From Parcubacteria group bacterium GW2011_GWA2_49_9 (GTDB lineage Bacteria > Patescibacteriota > Minisyncoccia > Phycocordibacterales > UBA10002): DNA of 42,375 nucleotides. Below, piece by piece: positions 1 through 6,614 of this stretch. Position numbers and translations under genes: made by a program. Where the stretch lies: positions 1 through 42,375 of the forward strand of contig LCQF01000009.1 of the NCBI GenBank assembly GCA_001004005.1. Direction: 5' to 3'. Under the pieces are notes generated by a model that saw only the letters and a list, made by a program, of their open reading frames with translations, had not been told where the DNA came from and did not search any database. Each line of letters starts with the position of its first letter. Positions within the stretch are counted from its first letter, which is position 1.

Positions 1-93
1 CTTGAAGCGATGGAAAAAGAAAAAGGAATGAAAAAAGATGTGACTTTGTTACAATGTAGCGTATTAACAGAAAGGTTCGGATTAGGGGTTTAA
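1..93 (+). CDS. C-terminal fragment of an unidentified protein (cut by window edge)
   Basis: Frame 1 is open from the first base to a TAA at 91-93 and encodes about 30 residues ending in LTERFGLGV. The start lies outside the window. The tail is rich in Lys and Glu, then hydrophobic. I do not recognise the family, and an open frame this short could be chance. It would be convergent with recR, with a perfect 38-bp palindrome between them. Confidence 0.4.
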   Translation, partial: LEAMEKEKGMKKDVTLLQCSVLTERFGLGV

Positions 94-152
94 TGTGGGA
101 TGGACTCCGCTTGCAACGGTATCACTAAATACAGTCTTTGTCAACTTTCACT

Positions 153-190
153 TTTTAGCAAACACTGACGGCCGTCAGTGTTTGCTAAAA
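153..190. repeat. 38-bp perfect palindrome, TTTTAGCAA family
   Basis: The two 19-base halves (153-171 and 172-190) are exact reverse complements with no loop. The ends are TTTTAGCAAACA and its complement. The palindrome lies between the partial plus-strand gene and the 3' end of recR. No T-run follows it on either strand, so it is not a standard intrinsic terminator. Its terminal motif TTAGCAA recurs at 4155-4186 and 26025-26062. Confidence 0.85.
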
Positions 191-204
191 TCTATAGGAG
201 GAGG

Positions 205-819
205 CTATACGGAACGGTTTTTGAGGGCTGATTTGAGCGTTTCTTTGTCGGCGTATTCAAGTTCGCTTCCGGTGGAGAGGCCTCTGCCGAGCGTGCTGAC
301 TTTGACCGAGAGGGGAGCGAGTAATCGTTTGAGTTCATCCGCGGTGTGTTCGCCGTCTGGGTTGGCGGAGAGGGCGAGAATGATTTCTTTTAGCGTTCCG
401 TTTTTTGCTTCCTTCGCCACACGGGTCTGAATCTCGGCAAGGCGCAATTTCTCGCCGTTCTTTTTCTCAACCAGCGCGATAGTCCCTCCGAGTACAAAAT
501 ATTTTCCGAAGTACGTATTGCTTTTCTCCAACGCTTCAAGGTCAGTGTCTTTCGCCACCACCATAAGCTCGCCCGTATCGCGGTTCGGGTCGGCGCAAAT
601 AGGGCAGAGGGTGGAGCCGTTTTTCTTTTGAAAAAAGCGGAAACACTCCTTGCACTGCACGATATGGTCCTTAAGATTGGCGACCAGCGTGTTCAACTCC
701 TCAAGATATTCTTTATCACGCGATAACAGAAAAAAGACAAACCGCTTGGCTTGGCGTGGCCCGATGCCGGGAAACTGACGGAAGAGGTCACTAAGCTTAT
801 TGAAGGAATCCATAAGCAA
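205..819 (-). CDS. recR: Recombination mediator RecR
   Basis: A 204-residue protein of normal RecR length. It has an N-terminal helix-hairpin-helix (FPGIGPRQAKR), a four-cysteine zinc finger (CKEC...CPIC, about residues 56-77) and a Toprim domain (LMVVAKDTDLEALEK and following). RecR works with RecO, and in some species RecF, to load RecA on single-stranded gaps. It follows dnaB on the same strand, so both are probably transcribed from the promoter ahead of dnaB. The 108-bp gap between them holds an inverted AT-rich word array. The usual bacterial partner dnaX is not adjacent here. Identification is firm. Confidence 0.96.
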   Translation of the reverse strand: MLMDSFNKLSDLFRQFPGIGPRQAKRFVFFLLSRDKEYLEELNTLVANLKDHIVQCKECFRFFQKKNGSTLCPICADPNRDTGELMVVAKDTDLEALEKSNTYFGKYFVLGGTIALVEKKNGEKLRLAEIQTRVAKEAKNGTLKEIILALSANPDGEHTADELKRLLAPLSVKVSTLGRGLSTGSELEYADKETLKSALKNRSV

Positions 820-920
820 TTTCTAATTGTCTAATTTCTAATTCACCTAATAAAATTTCCAATCCGAAATCTAGCTTTAGACATTTTATTAGAAATTAGG
901 TGAATTAGGTAATTAGGAAT
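820..920. repeat. Inverted array of NNAATTAG words (copy A1)
   Basis: The left arm (about 822-857) and right arm (about 882-920) are built from the same 7-9-bp words ending in AATTAG or its complement CTAATT. The order of the words differs between arms: reading outward, one arm runs GTGAATTAG then AAATTAG, the other AAATTAG then GTGAATTAG. The arms flank a spacer of about 25 bp. It lies between dnaB and recR, which face the same way. Related copies are at 7908-8011, 30842-30959 and 36924-37032. Confidence 0.8.
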
Positions 921-926
921 TCCGCC

Positions 927-2318
927 CTAGAAAGGTTCTTGGGCTGTTTTCGCTGTCCGCTCAAAGTCACTGAAGTCGCTCTTTTCAAGCGACTGGAATG
1001 TCGCCTTCTTCTCATCAAAATAGAGTTCCACCTTACCCGTGGGGCCGTTGCGGTGCTTCTCTATCAGAATCTCGGCGATGTTCGGCCGGTCGGAATCTTC
1101 TTTGTACTTGTCTTCACGATGAATAAACATCACGACGTCGGCGTCTTGCTCGATGGAGCCCGAATCGCGAAGGTCGGAGAGACGTGGACGCCCTCCACGT
1201 TGCTCAACGGCACGCGAGAGTTGTGAGAGTGCGAGTACCGGTACATCCAATTCACGAGCAAGATGCTTCAGGGAACGCGAGATTTCCGTCACTTGCTGGA
1301 CAAGGTTGTCCGAGTGACGCGCTTGCGTCGGCGCCATAAGCTGGAGGTAGTCAACAATAATCATACCAAGACCCTTCTCGCTCTTGAGACGTCGCGCTAC
1401 CGAGCGCATCTTGAGAATGTTGTTGGCAGGTTGGTCGTCTATATAAATCGGAGCCTTGGACAGACGGTCAAGCGAATCGCGGATTTTACCAAACTCGTCT
1501 GAAGCGTTCAGTTTGCCGGTGCGCAATTTCCACGCGTCAACGCGGGACTCTGCCGCGAGCATACGGTCTACAAGTTGCTGTGAACTCATTTCAAGCGAGA
1601 AAATGCCGACAGGAACATTGTGATTGGTCGCGGCCTGTCGCGCAATATCGAGTGCGAGCGAGGTCTTTCCCATACTCGGACGGGCGGCGAGGATAATCAG
1701 GTCCGACTTCTGGAAACCGGCAAGCTTGCTGTCGAGGTCTTTAAAGCCGGTCGGCACACCGCGCAGTTCGTCCCCCGACTTGTGTAGACGGTCAAGACGT
1801 TCCCACGCTTCGCCAAGCGTGTCCTTCAGTTCAATGAACTTATGCACACCCGAGCGCTGGGTGATTTCAAAGATGCGCTTTTCCGCGCGTTCCATCAGAT
1901 TCTCCAAATCCTCTGCGTCATCGTAGCCGAGTTCGCCGAGATACTGCGATGCCTCAATAAGTCCGCGCATCAAATGTTTTTTTTGAATAAGTTCCGCGTA
2001 GTGCTTAAGGTTTGTGGAAGAGGGGACGGAGGCGGTAAGTTCGGCAAGGTAGCTGGAACCACCCGCCGCCTCAAGCTCGCTCTTTTCGGTAAGGCGTGAG
2101 GAAAGAGAAAGGAGGTCAATCGGAATATTTTTCGTCCCAAGCTCAACCATCGCTTTCCAAATAAGGCGATGCCGGCCGGAGTAAAAAACCGCCTCGGTAA
2201 TCACATCAAGCACTTCAGAAAGACCGTCGGGGCGGAGCATAATAGAACCAAGAAGCGCTTTCTCGGCATCCAAATTTTGCGGAGGGACCCGAAGACCGGT
2301 TGGTTTCTTCTCTGTCAT
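927..2318 (-). CDS. dnaB: Replicative DNA helicase DnaB
   Basis: A 463-residue DnaB-type hexameric helicase that unwinds the replication fork. The N-terminal domain starts with PPQNLDAEKALLGSIM (about residues 12-27). The RecA-like C-terminal domain has Walker A (ARPSMGKTS, about residue 211), the Walker B-like stretch MIIVDYLQLM and the conserved RDSGSIEQDAD segment. There is no sign of an intein. A promoter (-35 TTGACC, -10 TACAAT) ends only about 10 bases before the ATG, so the mRNA should have almost no leader. It heads a dnaB-recR transcription unit. Confidence 0.97.
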   Translation of the reverse strand: MTEKKPTGLRVPPQNLDAEKALLGSIMLRPDGLSEVLDVITEAVFYSGRHRLIWKAMVELGTKNIPIDLLSLSSRLTEKSELEAAGGSSYLAELTASVPSSTNLKHYAELIQKKHLMRGLIEASQYLGELGYDDAEDLENLMERAEKRIFEITQRSGVHKFIELKDTLGEAWERLDRLHKSGDELRGVPTGFKDLDSKLAGFQKSDLIILAARPSMGKTSLALDIARQAATNHNVPVGIFSLEMSSQQLVDRMLAAESRVDAWKLRTGKLNASDEFGKIRDSLDRLSKAPIYIDDQPANNILKMRSVARRLKSEKGLGMIIVDYLQLMAPTQARHSDNLVQQVTEISRSLKHLARELDVPVLALSQLSRAVEQRGGRPRLSDLRDSGSIEQDADVVMFIHREDKYKEDSDRPNIAEILIEKHRNGPTGKVELYFDEKKATFQSLEKSDFSDFERTAKTAQEPF

Positions 2319-2327
2319 AGTTTTGTC

Positions 2328-2355
2328 ATTGTAACACTGCGCCTTTCTCGGTCAA
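2328..2355 (-). promoter_or_regulatory. Promoter for dnaB-recR, near-leaderless
   Basis: On the minus strand TTGACC (2350-2355), a 16-base spacer and TACAAT (2328-2333) match the sigma-70 type consensus. A start site about 7 bases downstream falls near 2321, only about three bases before the dnaB ATG at 2318. Confidence 0.65.
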
Positions 2356-2389
2356 CGAAGGCAGTTCACAAGATGTGGGTAGCAAGGGG

Positions 2390-2421
2390 AAAACAAAAAG
2401 AGAACCGATTACACGGTTCTC
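2390..2421 (-). terminator. Intrinsic terminator after the small membrane gene
   Basis: The stem GAGAACCG/CGGTTCTC (2400-2407 and 2414-2421) has a 6-base loop. Read on the minus strand it is followed by TTTTTGTTTT. It ends the unit containing the small membrane gene and separates it from dnaB. Confidence 0.75.
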
Positions 2422-2468
2422 GTATCATACATTACATCTAGTGTCCTTTTTTCTCCAATCGCGCTTGT

Positions 2469-2738
2469 CTAACGGCTGCACAACCAAAGAAGAAAGTTGA
2501 GTATGCACAGAACTGCAACAATCTGCAAAACGACCCAAATTGGACCACCGATGGCAGTGAGTCCCAGTACCGGCCAAAAGGTCAGCGGCGTTCTGTACCA
2601 GAGAGCAATGTACAGTCCTGCGGGAATGAGTACAACGACGAAGGCAAGAGTAACGCCGATTACATAACCGGCCCAACGAAGAGGAGCCATTAGAGTTTTC
2701 ACTGCAATAAGACTGCCACCTGTCGGCAACAACGTCAA
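2469..2738 (-). CDS. Small multi-spanning membrane protein, unknown
   Basis: An 89-residue, very hydrophobic protein with about three membrane segments (roughly residues 25-46, 52-65 and 68-85) and almost no charge outside the N-terminal third. The family is not recognised. An overlapping frame on the same strand is longer but looks unlike a protein, being rich in Cys, Arg and Ser. This frame is preferred for its hydrophobic pattern and for the terminator just downstream. It is divergent from the nucleotidyltransferase. It might be a Patescibacteria-specific membrane protein. Confidence 0.6.
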   Translation of the reverse strand: MTLLPTGGSLIAVKTLMAPLRWAGYVIGVTLAFVVVLIPAGLYIALWYRTPLTFWPVLGLTAIGGPIWVVLQIVAVLCILNFLLWLCSR

Positions 2739-2781
2739 TAATACGTAATATATACAAGGCTAAAAAGGTTATACTTATACT

Positions 2782-3465
2782 ATGCAAGACGTTATTTTAG
2801 CCGCGGGACTCGGGACCAGGATGCGCCCACTGACGAACACGGTTGCCAAATCGCTCGTGAAGATTGCTGGCCGCCCGCTTTTAGAATACACCTTTGACGC
2901 GCTTCCCGATGAAGTAGATGAGGTCATCATTGTCATCGGTTATCTCGGTGAACAAATCAGGGCATATCTCGGCGACATGTTTAGAGGTCGCTGCATCAAG
3001 TATGTTGTTCAGAACAAACTGGAGGGCACAGCGAAGGCGCTCTGGGAAGCAAAACCCTTTTTGAAGGGCAGGTTTGTGGTGCTTATGGCCGACGATATTT
3101 ATGGGAAAGAAGATATTGAAAAATGCCTGCAGCACGAACAGTCGATGCTTGTGTACCGGCAAAAACGCGAATCTCCCGGTGGAGAGGTGGTATTGAACAA
3201 AAAAGGCGAACTTGCTGAAGTGCTCGAAAAAAATTCAATCCCAATCGGTGCGCTGGTTGCCACCAATGTCTATGTGCTCACGCCGGCGTTTTTCCAGTAT
3301 GAACCGGTAAAAAAGCATCCCGATTCGCCCGAATACGGCCTTCCCCAAACTGTTGTAGAAATGTCCCAAGACCACCCCGTTTTTGTAGTGGAAGCCACCC
3401 GTTGGCTCAAAATCACCACCCCCGAAGACCTCATTCTCGCCGAAAAAAGCCTTAACCTAGGCTAA
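2782..3465 (+). CDS. Sugar-phosphate nucleotidyltransferase (RmlA/GlmU N-domain type)
   Basis: 227 residues that begin with the NTP-transferase signature DVILAAGLGTRMRPLT, with the conserved Lys of the P-loop region (KSLVKIAGRPLLEYT). The Asp pair of VLMADDIYG is the probable metal site. Such enzymes join a sugar-1-phosphate to an NTP to give an activated sugar for glycan or cell-wall synthesis. The protein stops after the catalytic Rossmann-like domain and has no left-handed beta-helix acetyltransferase domain, so it is not a full GlmU. The exact sugar cannot be read from sequence. A TATACT lies only 7 bases before the ATG, so the transcript may be leaderless. Confidence 0.85.
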   Translation: MQDVILAAGLGTRMRPLTNTVAKSLVKIAGRPLLEYTFDALPDEVDEVIIVIGYLGEQIRAYLGDMFRGRCIKYVVQNKLEGTAKALWEAKPFLKGRFVVLMADDIYGKEDIEKCLQHEQSMLVYRQKRESPGGEVVLNKKGELAEVLEKNSIPIGALVATNVYVLTPAFFQYEPVKKHPDSPEYGLPQTVVEMSQDHPVFVVEATRWLKITTPEDLILAEKSLNLG

Positions 3466-3485
3466 AACTTCAGTTGTCCCATTTC

Positions 3486-3515
3486 AGCAATAACAAGCGG
3501 TCGCTTGTTATTGCT
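3486..3515. repeat. 30-bp palindrome, copy 1 of an identical pair
   Basis: Arms AGCAATAACAAGCG and CGCTTGTTATTGCT surround a 2-base centre (GT). An identical 30-bp copy, in the same orientation, is at 4156-4185. The two copies bracket the PaaX/Cas2-like gene. Copy 1 lies between the convergent ends of that gene and the nucleotidyltransferase. It is not followed by a T-run. Confidence 0.92.
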
Positions 3516-3517
3516 GA

Positions 3518-4132
3518 TTATACTTCTTGATTCATACCAAAGAAATCTTTTAGCATTTTTTCGTTATCGATATGAACGGCAAGAATATAACGGATGTATT
3601 TCCCAACATTATAGAGACCAGCGATAAATTGTATTTCGCTCAAACACTCATAGGGATAGATAAAGACTGATTTTTGTAGTTCGTAAAAACCGAGCCGAAA
3701 GAGGTGCTCTCTTAGCGAATCACGAGCGGATTTTTCATCCTCGGGGACATCAAAGGAAACGATTCGCCACAGCCTGTCCCATCGTGAAGGAACAGGTATT
3801 TTCATCCTCACGATATCGTATGTTAATGCTTTCTTACGGCCTTTCTCGGAAAGGGTGAGTGTTGCTGTCCCATCCGCGTTTTCCTTCGCCTCGACAAGCT
3901 CCGAGGCATAAAGAGAATTCACTACTCGCTCGGCGGCCTGTCGTCCCAGTTCCTTCCACTCCTTGTTCATACCTTGCACGATTTTCCACGAGGTGCGAGG
4001 CGAACCCGAAAGACCAAGAGTAAGACCGCCGAGCAACAGAAGAAGCGCTTTTCTTTTAGCGATTCCTATCCGGCAATCTTTATGCCGTGCTAGTTTATCG
4101 CGCACCTCTTTCATTTTTTCCTGTTTACTCAT
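3518..4132 (-). CDS. PaaX-like protein with Cas2-like C-terminal domain
   Basis: A 204-residue protein with a basic N-terminus, a predicted winged-helix middle (about residues 25-110, with LSEKGRKKALTYDI like the wing of PaaX repressors), and a ferredoxin-like C-terminal half (about residues 118-204: DRLWRIVSFDVPEDEKSARD, then GFYELQKSVFIYPYEC). The C-terminal half matches the Cas2 fold as found in PaaX-type transcription factors. There is no CRISPR array or cas1, so a DNA-binding regulator is more likely than an adaptation nuclease. It sits between two identical palindromes, which could be its operators. Function is inferred from the family only. Confidence 0.75.
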   Translation of the reverse strand: MSKQEKMKEVRDKLARHKDCRIGIAKRKALLLLLGGLTLGLSGSPRTSWKIVQGMNKEWKELGRQAAERVVNSLYASELVEAKENADGTATLTLSEKGRKKALTYDIVRMKIPVPSRWDRLWRIVSFDVPEDEKSARDSLREHLFRLGFYELQKSVFIYPYECLSEIQFIAGLYNVGKYIRYILAVHIDNEKMLKDFFGMNQEV

Positions 4133-4155
4133 GGTAAGTAGGGGACGATAATCTA

Positions 4156-4185
4156 AGCAATAACAAGCGGTCGCTTGTTATTGCT
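4156..4185. repeat. 30-bp palindrome, copy 2 of an identical pair
   Basis: Identical in all 30 bases to 3486-3515. It lies in the 60-bp gap between the start of the PaaX/Cas2-like gene and the 3' end of cysS, on the promoter side of the regulator. The flanks TTAGCAA-like and TTGCTAAAA also match the outer ends of the palindromes at 153-190 and 26025-26062. Confidence 0.92.
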
Positions 4186-4192
4186 AAAAGGC

Positions 4193-5465
4193 TTACAGTT
4201 TTTTGCGGATGATGGGGCCGAAGTCGGTGTCCATCACCTCGTAACCTTCCTTTTGAATTTGGTCGCGGAGTTCGTCGGATTTTTTGAAGTCTTTGACTTT
4301 GCGCGCGTCTTCGCGTGCCGTGGCAAGTTTTTTTATAGCTTCGGGAATAGGTTTATCTGAGGTTATCAAATCTCTTTTGTCCAGTTCAAGCCCTAGGACC
4401 TTATCGAAATCTAGAATTGTAGCTCGCTTTTCTTCTGGAGATATCTTTAAATCATCCCGTACAGCAAAGAGCACACTAAGACCAACTGCCGTATTTAAGT
4501 CGTCATTAATTGCATCCAGAAACCTGTCTTTGTAACTCTGATTTATTCTTCCACCTTCAGGTAATTCGCAAATTTCTCTTCTTAGCGATTGCAGACCAGC
4601 TCCAAGTAATACAGGCAGTCCAACATATTTAATTGGCGTGCTATATTTTGCCAGAAGTAAAAAGTATCGATACGCAAGTGAGTGAATACCCTCGTCTTTT
4701 AATGTCTGCAGAGTAATAAAATTTTCCCCGGACTTTGCCATCTTGGTGTCGCCCATATTGACGAACTCATTGTGAAGCCAAAAGTTCGCAAGGGGAGTGT
4801 CGTAGGCCGCTTCGGACTGGGCGATTTCGTTTTGGTGGTGCGTCGGAATATGGTCGATACCTCCGGTATGAATATCAAACGGTTGCCCGAGGAATTTGCG
4901 GGACATCGCGGAACATTCGATATGCCAGCCGGGGAAACCTTTGCCGTAGGGCGGGAAATCCCAGCCTAAATCAGTCGAGGAAAACTTCCACAGAGAAAAA
5001 TCGCGCGGATTTTTCTTTTCCGCGTTTATCGCAATGCGCGCACCCTCTCGCAGGTCGCCGAGCTTAAACCCTCCCCGTGTTCCGTATGAAGGGAACTTGG
5101 ATGTATCAAAATAAATACCGTCACTCGTCTTGTAGGCGCTTCCTTTCTCCAACAGTTTTTGCACAATCTCAATATCTTCCGCGATATTGTCGCTCGCGCG
5201 AGGCATCGCATCGGGCAGTTCGATATTGAGTGCCTTCAAATCTTCCGTAAACGCGGTTTCGTATTTCCGCGCGATTTCCTGCATTGCTTCAAACGTAAAG
5301 GGTTTTCCTTCGCGCTTCAGCGCCTTTATCATCTTGTCGTCGCCGTCATCGTTATCGGAGGTGAGGTGGCCGACGTCGGTGATGTTCATTACGTGCTTTA
5401 CCTTGTAGCCGTTGTATTTGTTTGAATTCCTCTTTTTTGCCAGTGAGGGTGTTGTAGAGAAGCAT
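4193..5465 (-). pseudogene. cysS: Cysteinyl-tRNA synthetase with HIGH region deleted
   Basis: From the ATG at 5465 the first codons give MLLYNTLTGKKEEFK, the true CysRS N-terminus. The frame then breaks, and the CysRS sequence resumes one frame over with YNGYKVKHVMNITDVGHL. Against E. coli CysRS about 39 residues are missing (roughly 17-55), including zinc ligand Cys28 and the HIGH ATP-binding motif. From the ATG at 5389 a 398-residue protein remains, with WHIECSAMS, HHQNEIAQ and a KMSKS-like KMAKS, but without the first half of the active site it should not activate cysteine. The junction AAACAAA allows a short-homology deletion. An assembly error is possible, since the gene is normally essential. 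Confidence 0.85.
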
Positions 5466-5469
5466 AGCT

Positions 5470-5501
5470 TATAGCGTATAGCGTATAGCGTATAGCGTAT
5501 A
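5470..5501. repeat. Tandem TATAGCG heptamer array
   Basis: Four exact copies of TATAGCG plus TATA lie directly upstream of the cysS start codon. Further on, 5530-5557 holds AGCTATAAGCTAACAGCT-type words, complementary in vocabulary to TATAGC words. Together they fill the gap between the corA-like gene and cysS. Similar words (AGCTTATAGCTTTTAGCTG) are at 9333-9351. Confidence 0.85.
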
Positions 5502-5561
5502 ATTTCCAGAAAGATTCTCCTTTCTTTCCTAAAAGCTATAAGCTAACAGCTATCAGCTTTT

Positions 5562-6476
5562 TCAGAACCACTGCTTCCGTCTGGCGAGCCAGAACAGAAA
5601 CGCGGTACCAAAAAGGGTGAGCGACACAATAATAAGCCAGTCGTATGGCCCGCCGATTATCGGCGTATGAGCAGTACTCATCTGGAAAAAGTTGGTCACT
5701 ACCGACGCGGGGAGCGTCAAGAACGCGATAACGGTAATGATACGCATTGTTTCCGTCTCCTTGGTATCAAGGAGCGAGTTATTCGTCTCGCGGAGTTCCA
5801 CCAGGAGTGCGAGGTTGCTGTCAACCGCGTTTCCCACGCGGCCGAAGCTTCCGATAAGCGTCTGTAGCTGGAACGCGAAGCTCTCGCCAAACAGTATTCG
5901 TCCAGCTACGGCGAACGACTGGAGGACATCGCGGTGAAGCGCGAGTGCCCGCTTGGTTTCCAAAAGGTTACGGGAAAGTTTGGAAAGGGCGACGACCATC
6001 TGCCGCTCCTTACCGTCAAAAATTTTCTGCTCAATATCGCGCATACTATCACTCCCGACCGAAAGCTCATTCAGGACGGACTCATACAATTTCTCAATCA
6101 TATGCGCGAACACAAAACCGGCATGAGTGCCGAAATCCTCTTTACCCAACACCGCGCTTGCCTCAAAGAGTTTGGCGAACACGTGCAAGACCTCATTTCC
6201 GCTGTAGCGAACCGTGATAAGAAACTTTTTACCGACGATAAAATCTATTTCCTGACTTTGCTCGCTGGTACGGTCGCGACGGAAACGGGGGAAATGAAGA
6301 ATCAGGTAAATGAAGTCTTTATATAAATCCACCTTCGGCTTTACGGACGGAGCGGAGAGCTCATGAACGACGAGAGGATTGAGGTCATACTCCTTCGCGA
6401 GCGCGCGTATTTCGTCCTGTGTTGGGGATTCCGCGTCAATCCACGTGAGTTTGCGGTTCGTGTGCTTTGTTATCAT
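5562..6476 (-). CDS. CorA-family divalent metal transporter with altered GMN motif
   Basis: 304 residues from the ATG at 6476; a longer open frame runs on upstream but only overlaps the divergent protease gene. It has the CorA layout: an alpha/beta cytosolic N-domain, a long helical stalk (about 130-230), then two C-terminal membrane helices (about 240-262 and 277-296) and a basic tail RRKQWF. CorA proteins form pentameric Mg2+/Co2+ channels with a GMN selectivity motif at the end of TM1. Here the matching place reads FFQMST, so the Gly and Asn are replaced. Fold assignment is good. Ion selectivity is uncertain, and a ZntB-like or divergent transporter is possible. Confidence 0.82.
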   Translation of the reverse strand: MITKHTNRKLTWIDAESPTQDEIRALAKEYDLNPLVVHELSAPSVKPKVDLYKDFIYLILHFPRFRRDRTSEQSQEIDFIVGKKFLITVRYSGNEVLHVFAKLFEASAVLGKEDFGTHAGFVFAHMIEKLYESVLNELSVGSDSMRDIEQKIFDGKERQMVVALSKLSRNLLETKRALALHRDVLQSFAVAGRILFGESFAFQLQTLIGSFGRVGNAVDSNLALLVELRETNNSLLDTKETETMRIITVIAFLTLPASVVTNFFQMSTAHTPIIGGPYDWLIIVSLTLFGTAFLFWLARRKQWF

Positions 6477-6483
6477 CTGAACA

Positions 6484-6530
6484 GTATACCCCCACACCAA
6501 CTTTGCGACAAAGTTGGTGTGGGGGTATAC
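6484..6530. repeat. 47-bp palindrome, CCCCCACACCAA family (intergenic copy)
   Basis: Perfect 22-base arms (6484-6505 and 6509-6530) begin GTATACCCCCACACC and surround a 3-base centre. It lies in the divergent gap between the corA-like gene and the S41 protease. The inner 12 bases CCCCCACACCAA and their complement, plus the trailing TACCGCAA, recur inside the glutamine amidotransferase gene at 11041-11085. Confidence 0.92.
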
Positions 6531-6614
6531 CGCAAACTGTGACGGCGGGAAATTGTGCGCGAATAACCGCAGCAGTTTGTAAATCTTTTTCCGGAATGAG
6601 ATAATGCGAGGGTT

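Noticed and set aside
3518-4132. Cas2 of a CRISPR-Cas system
   Set aside because: The C-terminal half resembles Cas2, but the N-terminal winged helix is PaaX-like. No cas1, no other cas gene and no repeat-spacer array is present.
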